Source: Streptomyces sp. CMB-StM0423
Lineage (GTDB): Bacteria; Actinomycetota; Actinomycetes; Streptomycetales; Streptomycetaceae
Reading direction: 5' to 3'
Length of the DNA stretch: 64,000 bases
Assembly: GCF_002847285.1 (NCBI RefSeq)
Contig: NZ_CP025407.1
Location: 3,814,501 to 3,878,500 of the forward strand
This document shows positions 52,721 to 61,746 of the stretch, one piece after another. Within the stretch, counting starts at the first letter, position 1; the number at the start of each line of letters is the position of its first letter. A model generated the notes under the pieces. That model saw only the letters and a list, made by a program, of their open reading frames with translations, had not been told where the DNA came from and ran no database searches. The position numbers and the translations under genes were made by a program.

Positions 52721-53205
52721 GCGTGGATCTGCTGACGACGGGCTACTACACGGCCGGGCATCTGGACGAGATCCGCGGCACGTTGCTCGATGTCTACGCC
52801 CAGGTGTACGCCGACGACATCGCGAACGACCCGTTCTTCTCCATGGAGCGCTGGCAGGAGCGGTTGGCTGGCCATAGCTCCGCCGGCGGCTGGGGCTGCG
52901 TCATTGCCGAAGTCGACAAGCGTGCGGCCGGATTCACGTACGGCTTCACGGCTCGTAACCAGCACACCACCTTCATGGTCTGCGAGAACATGCTCCTTCC
53001 GCAGTGGCGCGGCCGCGGCGTCTCCAAGCTCATGCATGACGAACTAGTGCGCCACCGCCAGGAGGAGCGAGCCGAGCTTCTGGTCCGCCGCGAGCGACCG
53101 AGGCTACGGGCAATGTACGAGCGCTGGGGCTACCAACAAGTCGGTGAGAAGCTACCTTTCCCCGACGCCCCTCTGTACGACGTCATGGTCCTCCAACTGC
53201 GCTAA
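52717..53205 (+). CDS. GNAT-family N-acetyltransferase
   Basis: The protein has 162 residues. The acetyl-CoA-binding region is ENMLLPQWRGRGVSKLMHDE (motif A, Q/R-x-x-G-x-G), preceded by AGFTYGFTAR and followed by RLRAMYERWGYQQVGEKLPF (motif B). The substrate is unknown. The ATG overlaps the regulator's stop (ATGA), so the two are made together and the enzyme may modify a target linked to that regulator. Confidence 0.88.
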   Translation: MSVDLLTTGYYTAGHLDEIRGTLLDVYAQVYADDIANDPFFSMERWQERLAGHSSAGGWGCVIAEVDKRAAGFTYGFTARNQHTTFMVCENMLLPQWRGRGVSKLMHDELVRHRQEERAELLVRRERPRLRAMYERWGYQQVGEKLPFPDAPLYDVMVLQLR

Positions 53206-53335
53206 GACCGGACGGTCTGCGGACGAGTTGGAGGGCTGGAGCCGCCGATGCGGGCGGACTAGTCGGTGCAGTCACCCAGCCGGACGCAGGCGTCCTCGTG
53301 ACCGTAGCGGTGTGGAGGGCCTTGGGGTGGTGGGC

Positions 53336-53516
53336 TCAGGCGACCGTCAGCGGCAACTCGGGGTAATCCAACTCGGCACGGGTAGCACGCCCACGGGCGA
53401 GTCGTGCCTTGACGGCGCCGGTGGTGGTGTAGGTGAGCAGGCAGCGGCAGTCGGGCCAGGGGCGGGTGAGCGGGAGGAGGCGACGCGGCCGAGGGCCGGT
53501 TCTGCTCGCTGGTCAT
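53336..53516 (-). pseudogene. Small gene, probably frameshifted
   Basis: The ATG at 53516 overlaps the stop of the HAD gene (ATGA) and starts MTSEQNRPS. A more protein-like stretch follows in a different frame, LLPLTRPWPDCRCLLTYTTT and ARGRATRAELDYPELPLTVA, ending at 53336. A one-base change near 53480 would join them, giving ~60 residues. Read straight, the first frame continues to 53259 as Pro/His/Arg-rich shadow. Low certainty. Confidence 0.3.
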
Positions 53517-54064
53517 GCAACTTTGCGATCCGTGGATTTCGGCTGTTCGGCCCACTGTTTGATCGCTTGGATGTGTGCGGGGTGTAGTCCTTGTCGGGGG
53601 TTGGGTTGGACGAGCAGTGTTGGTGTTCCTGCTGCGGTGCGGTGGGCTGCCCATTCGTGGTCGAGGGCGGTGAAGTCGTCGTCGATCCAGGCGGCCGGGG
53701 TGTCCTTGAGCCACTGGTCGACGTAGTCGCGTTTCCAGAGGTAGCCGTTGGGGCGGCTGGTGGTGATCGGTAGCCGGGGGAGGTCGAGGTGGGGGAAGGC
53801 GGGCAGGCCGAGGAGCGGTGCGATGAGTCGGGTGGCGTCTTGGCGCCAGCTTGTGCACCAGGCCGGGGTGACCAGCCCGGTTTCCAGTAGGTCGCGGATC
53901 AGTGGGCCGTGTGCGGGGTTGAGCCAGACGGTGACGGGGTCGTCGGTAGCCCGTCCGGTCGGGAGGACGTCGTGGCAGCGGTGGGTGTGAGGGGTGCTGC
54001 CGTCGGTGTCGGGGAAGGGTATGAGGACGCCGTCGATATCGAGCAGCAGGTGGGGCGGGGGCAT
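53513..54064 (-). CDS. HAD-superfamily protein (RNA-repair-type HAD)
   Basis: The protein has 183 residues. The HAD motif 1 is LLLDIDGVLIPF with the nucleophile pair D-x-D at residues ~9-11. TPAWCTSWRQDATRLIAPLL and PAAWIDDDFTALDHEWAAHR match the later motifs of HAD domains seen in 'Swiss army knife' RNA-repair proteins. A phosphatase or phosphotransferase reaction on a nucleotide or nucleic acid end is likely. It is in a leftward group with a methyltransferase and a phosphotransferase-like gene. Confidence 0.8.
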   Translation of the reverse strand: MPPPHLLLDIDGVLIPFPDTDGSTPHTHRCHDVLPTGRATDDPVTVWLNPAHGPLIRDLLETGLVTPAWCTSWRQDATRLIAPLLGLPAFPHLDLPRLPITTSRPNGYLWKRDYVDQWLKDTPAAWIDDDFTALDHEWAAHRTAAGTPTLLVQPNPRQGLHPAHIQAIKQWAEQPKSTDRKVA

Positions 54065-54100
54065 TTCTACCTCCGGGGCTCGTGGGTGAGGGTGTGACGC

Positions 54101-54793
54101 TCACTGCTTGCGCGCGGCGATCAGAAGGGTGGTCGGCCAGTGGCCGAGGCGGGGGTCGTCGAACTCCTGGGTGTGGTTCAGGGCAAGGCCGGCATCGGCA
54201 AGGTGGTCTGCCCAGCGCGCGGCGTCGAACTCCCAACGGTCGAGCGGCAGGCGGGTGTAATCGGGCAGGGTCACGAAGTCCCGCCGGGGGTGGTCGTCTG
54301 CGGCCGGTCGGCGGCCCCGGCGTGCGGGGTGCGGCACGGAGAAGGCGAGGGTCCGGCCGGGTTTGAGGTGTGCGGCGATAGCCGGGAGGAGAAGGTTCGG
54401 CATGACGAGGCCGATGGCTCCGAACACCGAGTAGATCGCTTCGTATTGCTGCTGGGACGCCTGAAGGAAGTGCAGGGCGTGACCGGCGACGAAGGTGGCG
54501 CCACTGATGTGTCCGTAGTGCGAGCGGGCCCTGCGGATCTGCAGGCCGACCAGGTCGACGCCGGTGACGTGGGCGCCGCGGCGGACGGCCAGGTAGGCGA
54601 TGTTGTGGCCGGGGCCGCAGCCGAGTTCCAGCACCTGGCGCTGGTGCAGGTCGGTGCCGAGGATCTCGTCGCCGGGTCCTTGGCCGGGGCGGGTGGTCCA
54701 CTCCATGCGTGCCGGGGGCGGAAGCGGCTTGGCGGGGCCGGCGGCGGTGCGCTGGGCAGCGTGGGCGAACCACGGGGACGGGTGGGTGGGCAT
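54101..54793 (-). CDS. Class I SAM-dependent methyltransferase
   Basis: The protein has 230 residues. Motif I is VLELGCGPGHNIAYLA (residues ~54-69) and the post-I acid is in HVTGVDLVGLQIRRAR. FVAGHALHFL and HLKPGRTLAFSVPHP fit the later strands. The substrate is unknown. It begins one base after the stop of the phosphotransferase-like gene, so the two are coupled. Confidence 0.9.
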   Translation of the reverse strand: MPTHPSPWFAHAAQRTAAGPAKPLPPPARMEWTTRPGQGPGDEILGTDLHQRQVLELGCGPGHNIAYLAVRRGAHVTGVDLVGLQIRRARSHYGHISGATFVAGHALHFLQASQQQYEAIYSVFGAIGLVMPNLLLPAIAAHLKPGRTLAFSVPHPARRGRRPAADDHPRRDFVTLPDYTRLPLDRWEFDAARWADHLADAGLALNHTQEFDDPRLGHWPTTLLIAARKQ

Positions 54794-54794
54794 G

Positions 54795-55706
54795 TCAGGG
54801 TTCCAGCAGTCGTACGGCGTCGTTCAGGTGTCGGCGTACGACCTTGAGGTAGGCGGGATCGGTGGCCGGGTCGTTGACCCAGCGCACGGCCTGTTCCAGG
54901 AACCACTCGATGATCCAGACGCGGTGCCAGCCCAACGCCCACGCTTCCGCCGCCAGCCCACCGCGGTCGGCCAGCGCCTCCTGGTGTCCGCCCTCGGCCA
55001 CGTAGGTCTCCAGGAAGACACGGGTGCGGCCCGTGTCGGGGGCGTCGAGGGTGCCGTGCCAACTGGCCAGGTCCAGCAGGCCGGGGCCGGTGAAGGCACG
55101 GGCGAAGTCCAGCAGCCGCCAGCCGGTGGTGCCGATGTGCAGGCTGGTGGGGTGAAACTCCGAGTGCACCCAGCCGAACGGCTCCAGCGTGGCCCCGGCA
55201 GCACGCGCCTCCGCGGCGCCGGCGAGGGCGTCCAGGCCACCGGCGACGTCGTGTGTGTCGCTCCAGCGGCCCGCCTCACGCAGTCGTCGCAGGTGGTCGG
55301 TGGCGCGGCCGGGCAGTGCCCGCAGGCCCTCCTCGTCGAGCACGGGCACGGCGCCGGCCCTGGGCGCGGCGTGCAGGGTCGCGGCGGCGGCGGCGCCGTC
55401 GAGGTCGTTGGCCTCGCGTGTGGCGGGGCCGAGGTCTTCGAGGAACATGCCCAGCCATTCCTTGCGGGTGGTGGAGGCGAAGACCTGGGGAACGGGGATG
55501 TCGCGGGCGCGGGCCTGACGCAGGGCACGGTCCTCGGTGTCGAAGGGGCGGGTGGCGTACTTGAAGATGGCGGTGCTGCCGTCGGGGAAGTTCAATCGCT
55601 CTACCCCCGACATCGACCACACGCGCACCTCCTCCCGCTTGGCTGCGGGCTGCCCGACGGTGGCGCACAGGTCGGTGAAGAGCTTGGTGATCAGCGTCTC
55701 GTCCAT
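54795..55706 (-). CDS. Aminoglycoside-phosphotransferase-like protein with altered catalytic loop
   Basis: The protein has 303 residues with the kinase-like APH fold: VERLNFPDGSTAIFKYA holds the ATP lysine, and GWVHSEFHPTSLHIG is the catalytic loop, where the usual H-G-D-x-x-x-x-N reads HSEFHPTSLH, so the catalytic Asp is Glu and the Asn is Ser. WRLLDFARAFTGPGLLDLA keeps the metal-binding Asp. Activity may be weak or altered. The ATG at 55706 follows CGGAGCCCCACCC. Confidence 0.78.
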   Translation of the reverse strand: MDETLITKLFTDLCATVGQPAAKREEVRVWSMSGVERLNFPDGSTAIFKYATRPFDTEDRALRQARARDIPVPQVFASTTRKEWLGMFLEDLGPATREANDLDGAAAAATLHAAPRAGAVPVLDEEGLRALPGRATDHLRRLREAGRWSDTHDVAGGLDALAGAAEARAAGATLEPFGWVHSEFHPTSLHIGTTGWRLLDFARAFTGPGLLDLASWHGTLDAPDTGRTRVFLETYVAEGGHQEALADRGGLAAEAWALGWHRVWIIEWFLEQAVRWVNDPATDPAYLKVVRRHLNDAVRLLEP

Positions 55707-55785
55707 GGGTGGGGCTCCGATGGTGAGGTGGAGGGCTTCGGGGCTGGCGAGTGTGCCAGCCCCGAAGCCTGTACTGCGGTGCGAG

Positions 55786-56535
55786 TTACGCGGCCGGGGT
55801 GACGCGGTGGGCGTAGACCTGTTCGATCCAGCCGGTCTTGAAGTCAGCCAGGTCGTCGCGGAAGGCGTTCATGGAGGCGCCGTAGGGCGCGACGACGCCA
55901 CCGGTCTGGTCGGGCACGGACTGGCAGCCGTGCACCAGTCGGCCGCCGAGCGCGGCGTGGGCCTTGATGGACTCGATGCGGCGGTGCTCGTTGAACCAGC
56001 CGCCGTGGTAGACCTCGTCCAGCATCCCGCCCATCTCGTCGTCCAGGTCGAAGACGACGGAGGTGGCGGCGGGGAAGAACCAGCACGGGCCGACGTTGGA
56101 GATGTGCCCGTCCAGCTCGACCTTGTTCAGCGCCATCAGCGTGGCGGCCTCGCGCAGCATCCGCAGATGGGCCGGGGTGATCTGCGGCAGCCCGAGGCCG
56201 GTCAGGTGCTCTTCGCGGAACAGGTACGCATACACCTCGTACGCCGTCCGCAGCACCAGAGCCGCGTCGGAGGTCGAGGCGGCGTGTTCCTTGATGAACT
56301 GCAGCGCCATCTGCTCGACGGCGCTCTCCGTGGTCTCCTGCGCGCCGAGCAGTTGGTCGGTGACCAGTTGCCAGTCGGCGACGAGCCAGGTGTTCGACTC
56401 GAACCGGAAGAAGTAATCCGCCGGGTCGATGGTCAGCCGGGTGCCGTCGACCTGGATGCCGGGCAGTCGGCTCCAGCGCTCATCGAGCGCCTGCGGTAAG
56501 TCGACCGAAATGGCCGTGGTGTCGATGGTCGTCAC
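55786..56535 (-). CDS. Hypothetical protein, first gene of the leftward phosphotransferase group
   Basis: The protein has 249 residues. No family is recognised. It is helical with the notable stretch ISNVGPCWFFPAATSVVFDL followed by DDEMGGMLDEVYHGG, and FFRFESNTWLVADWQLVTDQ. There are no membrane segments. The GTG at 56535 follows GACGGAGAGACCGCA; the frame is open far upstream but only as shadow of the divergent regulator. It is 79 bases ahead of the phosphotransferase-like gene and divergent from the XRE regulator at 56770. Confidence 0.7.
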   Translation of the reverse strand: MTTIDTTAISVDLPQALDERWSRLPGIQVDGTRLTIDPADYFFRFESNTWLVADWQLVTDQLLGAQETTESAVEQMALQFIKEHAASTSDAALVLRTAYEVYAYLFREEHLTGLGLPQITPAHLRMLREAATLMALNKVELDGHISNVGPCWFFPAATSVVFDLDDEMGGMLDEVYHGGWFNEHRRIESIKAHAALGGRLVHGCQSVPDQTGGVVAPYGASMNAFRDDLADFKTGWIEQVYAHRVTPAA

Positions 56536-56769
56536 TGCGGTCTCTCCGTCTCTCCTCGGGCGGGACCTGAGCAGCGTCACATCGCTCAGGCCGGCGCCTT
56601 GCGGATGGTGGGAAGCCGCCCGGCCCAAGCGGGGGAGCGTGGTCGGCGACTGGTGAGTCTCGCACCGGGCGGCCTGCCAATTAGTGAACCGGCCGCTACG
56701 CACAGTGGGTACGGTGGAGTGCCGGCTAGGCGGTATACGCGGTTTACAGCCTCGCGATCGGGGAGGGTC

Positions 56770-58128
56770 GTGAACGCTCCGAAGCAGCCCAACGCCCGCC
56801 TCCAGGCGGCCATCGCCGAGGCCGGCTGCACGCTGGACGCCCTGGCGCGCGATGTGCGCCGTGTCGCCGCCGAGAACGGCGAGATCATCCAGACCAACAA
56901 GTCCGCGATCTCCCACTGGGCCAACGGCACCCGCAGCCCCACGGGTCAGACGGACCGTTATCTCGCCGAGGCTCTGTCCCGTCGCCTCAGGCGCGTCGTC
57001 ACCCCGGCAGAGTTCGGCTTCGCCGGCGGCGGTGACGCGGCACTCGACCACGACGCCGATCCCATCGTCGCCGCCGCTGATCTCGGCCGGGCCGACGTCG
57101 AGCGCCACCGGCATCTGGCCGTGGCCGCCTTCACTGTCGCCGGAGTGGCGATGCCGCTCGGCTACGACCACGCAGCCGCATCCCGCCTTATGCGCACCCG
57201 TACCGGTGGCACCCTGGTCGGCGCAGGAGACGTCGAAGTCGTCCGCCAAATCACCGCCGCCTTCAGCGCCGCCGACGAACGCCTGGGCGGTGGCCACGGA
57301 CTGACTACCGTCGCCGCCTACCTTGCCGACACCGCCGCCCCCATGCTCCGAGGCCGCTTCCGCAACGACGCCTTACGCCGCGCCGCCTTCGGCGCCGTTG
57401 CTGAACTCGCCTACCTCGCCGGCTGGAAGCACCACGATCTCGGCCACGAAGGCACAGCCCAGCGCTACTACCAAGCCGGATACCGCCTGGCCTGCGAAGC
57501 CGACCCACACGCCCACGCCGCCTGGATGATGCGCACCCTGGCCCACCAAGCCCTCAGCCTCAAACAACCCCACCACTGCGTGGACCTCGCCGAAGCCGCC
57601 CTCGCCACCGGCCTGGGCCACATCGACGGCCAGACCGAAGCCCTGCTGCACATCACCCACGCCCGCGCCTTCGCCGCCACCAAGGAAAAGACCGCCGCTG
57701 CACGCGCCCTCCTAGCAGCCGAAGACGCCCTGCTACGCGAGGACAGACCACAGCCCAGCTACTCACTCGTCTCCGGCCCAGCCGCCGGCACCGTCGCCAG
57801 CCACACCGCCCGCACCCTCACCGACCTCGCCGACCACATCGGCACCGAACAACAGCACCGCGACGCCCTGGACCGCTGGGACCCCCAGAAGTACAAACGC
57901 GTCCACGCCCTCACCCACGCCGACCTCGGCGACAGCCTCGCAGCCCAAGCCCGCGCCGACGAAGCCATCGCCGCCTGGAGCACCGCACTGGACCTGATGG
58001 ACGGCATGACCTCCGAACGCACCCGAAAAGCCATCGTTTCGATCCGCCCCACCCTGGCGATCTACCAACGACGAAGAGTTCCCGGCGCCGCCGATCTCGC
58101 CCACCGCGCCCGCGAGGCGCTGATTTAG
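56770..58128 (+). CDS. XRE-family regulator with TPR-like domain, with a TTA codon
   Basis: The protein has 452 residues. The helix-turn-helix lies near residues 5-75 (NARLQAAIAEAGCTLDALAR, then TNKSAISHWANGTRSPTGQT). A hydrophobic stretch (VAAFTVAGVAMPLGYDHAAA) and TPR-like helices follow. Codon 202 (57373-57375) is TTA. The GTG at 56770 follows GGGGAGGGTC. It is divergent from the unknown/phosphotransferase group and 34 bases upstream of a Nudix gene, a layout also seen at 51443, where a similar regulator is followed by an acetyltransferase. Confidence 0.85.
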   Translation: MNAPKQPNARLQAAIAEAGCTLDALARDVRRVAAENGEIIQTNKSAISHWANGTRSPTGQTDRYLAEALSRRLRRVVTPAEFGFAGGGDAALDHDADPIVAAADLGRADVERHRHLAVAAFTVAGVAMPLGYDHAAASRLMRTRTGGTLVGAGDVEVVRQITAAFSAADERLGGGHGLTTVAAYLADTAAPMLRGRFRNDALRRAAFGAVAELAYLAGWKHHDLGHEGTAQRYYQAGYRLACEADPHAHAAWMMRTLAHQALSLKQPHHCVDLAEAALATGLGHIDGQTEALLHITHARAFAATKEKTAAARALLAAEDALLREDRPQPSYSLVSGPAAGTVASHTARTLTDLADHIGTEQQHRDALDRWDPQKYKRVHALTHADLGDSLAAQARADEAIAAWSTALDLMDGMTSERTRKAIVSIRPTLAIYQRRRVPGAADLAHRAREALI

Positions 58129-58162
58129 CATGCCGTCCAGTTCGCCCGACGAAGGGATCACC

Positions 58163-58663
58163 GTGGCTCAGCCCGATACCAACTCCCCTCCCCGCCCCCT
58201 CAAGCCCGCCACCGAATCCATGACCCTGCTCGTCGCCGCAGTCATCCTCCACGACAAGACCGCCAACCGCGTCCTGCTCCTCCAGCGCGGCCCCAACGCC
58301 AAGTTCGCCCAGGGCAAGTGGGACCTCCCCGTCGGCAAGGCAGATCCCGGCGAGCCCATCACCCACGCCGCCGTACGCGAGCTCTACGAAGAAACTGGTG
58401 TCACGGTCAAACCGGAGCAGCTCCGTGTCGCCCACATCATTCACGGAGCCTGGGGCGTCGAAGCCCCCAACGGCTTCCTCACCGTTGTCTTCACCGCGCA
58501 CGAATGGGCCGGCGAGCCGGAAAACCGCGAGCCGCAGAAGCACGCCCAGGTGCGCTGGATCCACACCAGAAGCCTCCCCGAGGAGTTCGTCGAGAGCACC
58601 GACAGCGCCCTCCGCCAATACCTAGAGAACGGCCCACAGGTCTCTCTTCACGGCTGGGAGTGA
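58163..58663 (+). CDS. Nudix hydrolase
   Basis: The protein has 166 residues. The complete Nudix box is GKADPGEPITHAAVRELYEE followed by TGV. LLLQRGPNAKFAQGKWDLPVG is the usual strand before it. The GTG at 58163 is chosen because GAAGGGATCACC precedes it; an in-frame ATG at 58130 lacks a ribosome-binding site. It follows the XRE regulator in the same direction. The substrate is unknown. Confidence 0.9.
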   Translation: MAQPDTNSPPRPLKPATESMTLLVAAVILHDKTANRVLLLQRGPNAKFAQGKWDLPVGKADPGEPITHAAVRELYEETGVTVKPEQLRVAHIIHGAWGVEAPNGFLTVVFTAHEWAGEPENREPQKHAQVRWIHTRSLPEEFVESTDSALRQYLENGPQVSLHGWE

Positions 58664-58896
58664 CAGGCCGACCTGTCAATGTGCCTCACACGGCGGAAGG
58701 AGCCAACAAGGGGAGTCCATCGTTGCCCGCCTTCCTCATGACGTCTCGGCTGCGGCACTCAACCAGCACGCCCTCTACTGCATCGCGCGATAGCACACGG
58801 ATGCTGGACGGGCGCCAAGTCGCTGTCCTCGCGCCCTTCACAACCGGCAACGCGGCCACGCCGACATCGGCCCGCCCTCAGGCAGGGAGGCCCCTC

Positions 58897-59480
58897 CTGA
58901 ACACCACAGCTTGGCCGTCCCGACTGCTTGTCATCGACGTCGAAGGCGACGGCAACCAGCCCACCCGACCTGGTCGAGGTCGCCGCCCTACCGCTACGTG
59001 CCGGCACACCGGACGTCACCACCGCCGGCTGGTGGCTGATCCGACCGCCCCGCCCCGTCACCGGCCACGCCAGCCGAATCCACGGCATCACCAACCACCA
59101 GCTCGCCACCTGCCCGGCCTGGGCAGACGTCGCCGACGAGGTACGCGACACCCTCCACGGAGCGTGGTTCGCCGCCCACAACGCAAGCACCGACTACCAA
59201 GTCCTCGCCCGCCACCTGCCCGGCTGGGAACCGGCAGGAGTGCTCGATACCCTGCGCCTGACCCGCCACACCTACCCCGACGCCCCCGGACACGGTCTGG
59301 ACGCGCTCATCGAGCACCTCGGGCTGGACGTGAGCCGGGCCCCCGCGCAGCGACACCGGGCCACCTTCGACGCCTACGCCGCCGCGCAGTTGCTGCTCCT
59401 CGCCGCCGCCCACTACGCCACCTGGCAGGAACTGATCTCCGCCGCAATCCCGCCCGGGCCGGACCCAGCGTCTCGGTTGT
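58897..59480 (+). pseudogene. DEDDh 3'-5' exonuclease, frameshifted and fused at its end
   Basis: The first frame carries the exonuclease motif I LLVIDVEGDGNQP (catalytic D-x-E) and then a second frame continues PDLVEVAALPLRAG, HGITNHQL, WFAAHNASTDYQVLAR (motif II) and HRATFDAYAAAQLL (motif III). One extra base in CAGCCCACCCGAC (near 58960-58966) breaks it. The start also seems decayed: AGGGAGG (58884-58890) is followed by CTG at 58897 where ATG or GTG is expected. After residue ~190 the frame runs into sequence of the next gene without a stop. Clearly a former exonuclease of the DNA polymerase III epsilon type. Confidence 0.7.
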
Positions 59481-60418
59481 CGGCTCATCAGGGATCATGG
59501 CTCAGCCCGAGACCGTTCGAATCCCACATCCGTTCGTGGCTCCGCCAACTCGTCGGCGGCCACGCGCCTGTGCAGAATGCGCACAACCAGGCCCAGGCAC
59601 AAGCCTCCGTGCTCCGCGCGTGGGAGTCGTCGTAGATCGTCGGCGTGCTCCAGACCCCGGACTATGCCCGCGCCGTCCTGTCCCGCGCTGTCGAACCGCA
59701 CCGCTCGCCCCGCTACATCAAGGAGGCCGTGCGGACGCGAATACGGCGACAGAAACTGCTCTACCAGCCCGGACGTCGCTACCACATCCTGTTGTGGGAA
59801 GGCGTGCTGCGTACGCTGCTCTGCCCGCCGGCGGTGCTAGCCGCCCAACTGGACCGGCTCGCCGGCGTCATCGGCCTGGACACCGTCGAGCTGGGCATCG
59901 TGCCCTTCACTGCCACCCTCAAGCAGCCACCCGCCGTCGGCTTCTGGATCTACGTCGACCGGCAGGTGATCGTCGAGACCTGGCACGCCGAGCTGTGGCT
60001 CGATGACGCCGAAACCGTCGCAATGCACCTGAGAGCGTGGGAGGCACTGCGCGACTCCGTCCTCTACGGCACCGATGCACACCGGACCATCGCCCGCGCA
60101 CGCACGCACTCGGCCCGCCGTGAGACGAAGGACACGCGCTTCCTGGCCGCGGTCCATGCGGAGGGAGCCACCATGGTCGACCACCCCGGCTCTACCCGCC
60201 CAGTCGGCGACCACCCCCTCTTCCACGCCCCGAGGGAGCTGATCCCCCACTACCCTGTCGCCCAGGATCCCGCCCTCGGGGACTGCCGCGGCGCCGCACG
60301 CGTGCACGCCAGCACGCTCAAGCTGCCGGTCTGGCACCGCCCCGAGGACTCCGCCCTCGCCGGCGCCTACGCCGCGGCGCTGGCCAAAGTCGCCCGCCAC
60401 TACAAGGACCTGCTGTGA
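59481..60418 (+). pseudogene. XRE/DUF5753 regulator, headless and interrupted by an amber codon
   Basis: This is the ligand-binding DUF5753 part of an XRE regulator: QAQASVLRAWESS, then TAG at 59633-59635, then IVGVLQTPDYARAVLSRAVE, YHILLWEGVLRTLLCPPAVL and WHAELWLDDAETVAMHLRAW in the same frame. The amber falls where homologues usually have Leu (W-E-x-x-L-x-P-G-L-L-Q-T), as from TTG to TAG. The N-terminal helix-turn-helix is missing: the sequence before is fused to the exonuclease remnant. Downstream of ~60140 the frame encodes a further 90 residues; an ATG at 60173 with GGAGGGAG before it could start a separate 81-residue protein. A GTG at 59645 could restart translation. Confidence 0.6.
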
Positions 60419-60927
60419 TCGCACCAGCCGCACCAGTCGACGCCGCCCTGCTCCAGGCGCTCACCACCACCGCTGACGCCGACGGCATCACCAAGCACGT
60501 CGTCGGCGCGGTTCTGGCCGACCCCGCCGGCCGGGTCCTGCTCCTGCACCGGCCCCCCAGCGACTTCCTCGGCGACCTGTGGGAGCTGCCCTCCGGCGGC
60601 GTCGAGAACGGCGAAACCCTCCTCGACGCCGTGCACCGGGAAGTCGCCGAAGAGACAGGGCTACCCGTCACCGGTATCAGCAGCTACCTGGGACATTTCG
60701 ACTACACCTCAGGCTCGGGGCGGAAGACCCGCCAGTTCAACTTCGCCGCTGCTGCCGTCGGCTCCGATGTACGGCTCACCGAGCACGACGCCTACGAATG
60801 GGCCGACACCACCTCGCAGCACAAAACCTCGGAAGCCGTCCGGACAGTGCTGGCTACCTGGCACCAGCACCACCCCGTCGAAGGCGGCTGCCCGAATCGC
60901 CACCGCGCTCCCCGCACATCCCGGTAG
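60415..60927 (+). CDS. Nudix hydrolase
   Basis: The protein has 170 residues. The complete Nudix box is GGVENGETLLDAVHREVAEE followed by TGL, preceded by LLLHRPPSDFLGDLWELPSG. The GTG at 60415 overlaps the preceding stop (GTGA). The last ~20 residues are Arg/Pro/His-rich. It is the third Nudix gene in 14 kb and is followed by a MazG-type gene, all likely concerned with nucleotide pools. Confidence 0.9.
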   Translation: MIAPAAPVDAALLQALTTTADADGITKHVVGAVLADPAGRVLLLHRPPSDFLGDLWELPSGGVENGETLLDAVHREVAEETGLPVTGISSYLGHFDYTSGSGRKTRQFNFAAAAVGSDVRLTEHDAYEWADTTSQHKTSEAVRTVLATWHQHHPVEGGCPNRHRAPRTSR

Positions 60928-61022
60928 CGTCACCTCACGCACCAGACCCGATGACCACGAAGCGGCCCCATGACCGCAGGGTCCCCACGCGACACCCTGT
61001 ACAGAACACGGAGCACCCCCCC

Positions 61023-61337
61023 ATGCGCGACACCTGGGAGACCATCGAACGGCTTGTCGAGTGGCTCGACGCGGAAAGCGGCGTCTCACCCGAGATGGCC
61101 CGCCTCCTGCGCGTACTGAAGATCAGCGAGGAGGCCGGCGAGGTCGCCGAGGCCATCCACGGGGTAACCGGCTCCAACCCCCGCAAGGGCAACAGCCACA
61201 CCTGGGACGATGTCCAGGCCGAACTCTGCGACGTCATCTTCACCAGCATGGTCGCCCTACGGACCATCACCCCGGAAGCCGAGAAGATCTTCGCCGAACG
61301 CCTCCACCACGTCGCAGAGCGTTCCTTGAACCGCTGA
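61023..61337 (+). CDS. MazG-like nucleotide pyrophosphohydrolase
   Basis: The protein has 104 residues, a single compact MazG/all-alpha NTP-PPase domain. The metal-binding pattern E-E-x-x-E ... E-x-x-D is met by ISEEAGEVAEAIHG (residues ~36-49) and DDVQAELCDVIFTSM (~63-77). It would hydrolyse (d)NTPs to monophosphate and pyrophosphate. The ATG at 61023 follows ACACGGAGCACCCCCCC. It lies 95 bases after the Nudix gene in the same direction. Confidence 0.88.
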   Translation: MRDTWETIERLVEWLDAESGVSPEMARLLRVLKISEEAGEVAEAIHGVTGSNPRKGNSHTWDDVQAELCDVIFTSMVALRTITPEAEKIFAERLHHVAERSLNR

Positions 61338-61605
61338 GCGACTCAGGTCCCGTGCGGAGGTAACTGGTGCCGCACCAGAAATTTCGCGGAGCGCCCCCGC
61401 TGTTCCGGAACCCGGCGCCAGCGCGCCGGGGCACGGACTCTCCGCCCGACCCGCCCTCCGCGGCAGTGCCGATGATCCCATGACACCCGGTCAGACACCG
61501 ACAAGCGTGTCCTAGGGTGAGCTGGCCTTCAACATTCGCCACTGGGACGGGCTCAGCGCGCCGAGGTCATCCTGATGGCCTTGGCTCAGCCCTTCGCGTC
61601 CCGCG

Positions 61606-61740
61606 TCATCCGCCGTCAGGCGCCGGGATCTGAAGCCAGCCGCGGCGCACGTGCTCGAACTTCCCGGGCGGGAGGTCGACGTCCATCGGGCCCAGTTCGT
61701 GCAGGCCGTGGTGGAGCAGGCACAGGTACCGCAGAGGGCT
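61606..61740 (-). pseudogene. Unidentified gene fragment
   Basis: A leftward stretch reads YLCLLHHGLHELGPMDVDLP then FEHVRRGWLQIPAPDGG and stops at 61606. It looks like a genuine protein end but has no start; upstream it is joined out of frame to the resolvase fragment. I do not recognise the family. Confidence 0.35.
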
Positions 61741-61746
61741 GGCCCT

